From Polyangiaceae bacterium (GTDB lineage Bacteria > Myxococcota_A > Polyangia > Polyangiales > Polyangiaceae), in NCBI GenBank assembly GCA_019637295.1, contig JAHBVX010000002.1, positions 1,047,162 to 1,111,161 of the forward strand: DNA of 64,000 nucleotides. The letters are read 5' to 3'. How positions within the stretch are numbered: the first letter of the stretch is position 1; the number at the start of each line of letters is the position of its first letter. The notes beneath the pieces were generated by a model. That model was not told the origin of the DNA and ran no database searches. It saw only the letters and a program-made list of their open reading frames with translations. Both the position numbers and the translations under genes were made by a program. Shown one piece after another: positions 63,721-64,000 of the stretch.

Positions 63721-64000
63721 TCACGCGCCCGTGGTGCCCGCGTTCGTGAAGAGCGCGGCCGCGTCGCGCGCGCCGAGATGCGCGAGGTAGTGGCCGATGG
63801 CTCCCCGGAAGAACTCCATGCGGTTCTTGATGCCCTTCGCGCGCCAGGCCTCGTCCATCTTGTCGGCGACGTCCGCCTCGAGCCGCAGCGGGAGGATCTT
63901 CACATCGAGCGGCTCGCCGTCGCGCGCGCGGGTTTTGCGCGGCCCGACGTTGATGCGGCCCTTCTCGGCCTCGCGGATCTTCCAGATGAGGTAGCGGCGA
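63721..64000 (-). CDS. Small basic protein of unknown function (5' partial)
   Basis: The frame is open to the window edge, so the start is missing. The visible part reads [19 protein letters not shown], then [56 protein letters not shown]. The segment [19 protein letters not shown] with [13 protein letters not shown] looks like a ribbon-helix-helix DNA-binding unit. It may be a transcription regulator of this small-gene cluster. Confidence 0.55.
   Translation of the reverse strand, partial: RRYLIWKIREAEKGRINVGPRKTRARDGEPLDVKILPLRLEADVADKMDEAWRAKGIKNRMEFFRGAIGHYLAHLGARDAAALFTNAGTTGA

Overview
The window looks like a chromosome segment of a high-GC, Gram-negative delta-type bacterium, most likely a myxobacterium (Myxococcota, Polyangia-like). 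The evidence is the very high GC, lipoproteins with Ala/Gly/Ser-rich linkers behind a lipobox, a very long multihaem cytochrome lipoprotein, a collagen-like secreted protein and the gene order rimP-nusA-ylxR-infB-ylxP-rbfA. This placement is inferred from sequence character; no database search was possible.

1-25.7 kb is resident chromosome. It holds a VWA/TPR protein (cut by the window edge), a Cys-rich lipoprotein, a DUF1285-like protein and a SerA-type dehydrogenase. Next comes the translation/transcription operon rimP, nusA, ylxR-L7Ae, infB, ylxP and rbfA; infB is read in two frames. Then follow an OmpA-family envelope protein, an orphan ABC ATPase, a lipid-linked oligosaccharide flippase, a 27-haem lipoprotein divergent from a NapC/NirT-type tetrahaem protein, a G-rich minisatellite, a four-helix-bundle protein, a collagen-like exoprotein, a frameshifted Cys-rich lipoprotein, a further lipoprotein and an M23 peptidase lipoprotein. 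The stretch ends at tRNA-Asn(GTT).

25.76 to about 51.15 kb is an integrated mobile element with lower GC and different codon use. A large serine recombinase at its left edge ends inside the tRNA gene. Cargo, left to right: a degenerate resolvase-like protein, an XRE regulator, a reverse transcriptase/DNA-methyltransferase-like operon, ParA plus a ribbon-helix-helix partner, a second serine recombinase, a GIY-YIG nuclease with a MerR-like HTH, and a type III-like restriction-modification operon whose Res subunit carries a C-terminal S24/LexA-like domain, followed by DUF488. Two divergent operons meet at 46.8 kb. One encodes a sigma-like factor, a small protein, an ImmA/IrrE-like peptidase, two unknown proteins and a zinc-motif protein. 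The other encodes DUF3892, an unknown protein, a JAB-like protein, a uracil-DNA-glycosylase-like protein and a DUF262/HNH-like protein. An HTH protein closes the element. No relaxase or type IV secretion genes are visible, so it reads as an integrative defence/stress island that could be mobilised in trans.

51.6-62.7 kb is a metal-efflux cluster. Seven overlapping minus-strand genes (blaI, blaR1-like M56, czcC, czcB, czcA, P1B ATPase, methyltransferase) lie opposite a cation diffusion facilitator. Two copies of a 19-bp palindrome, one in the divergent promoter and one at the start of czcC, fit BlaI operators. The last 1.3 kb has three small minus-strand genes; two of them share a 30-bp identical upstream sequence.

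Best candidates for something undescribed are the reverse transcriptase-methyltransferase operon (29.1-32.8 kb), the S24-fused type III restriction operon (37.0-43.4 kb) and the divergent operon pair around 46.8 kb.
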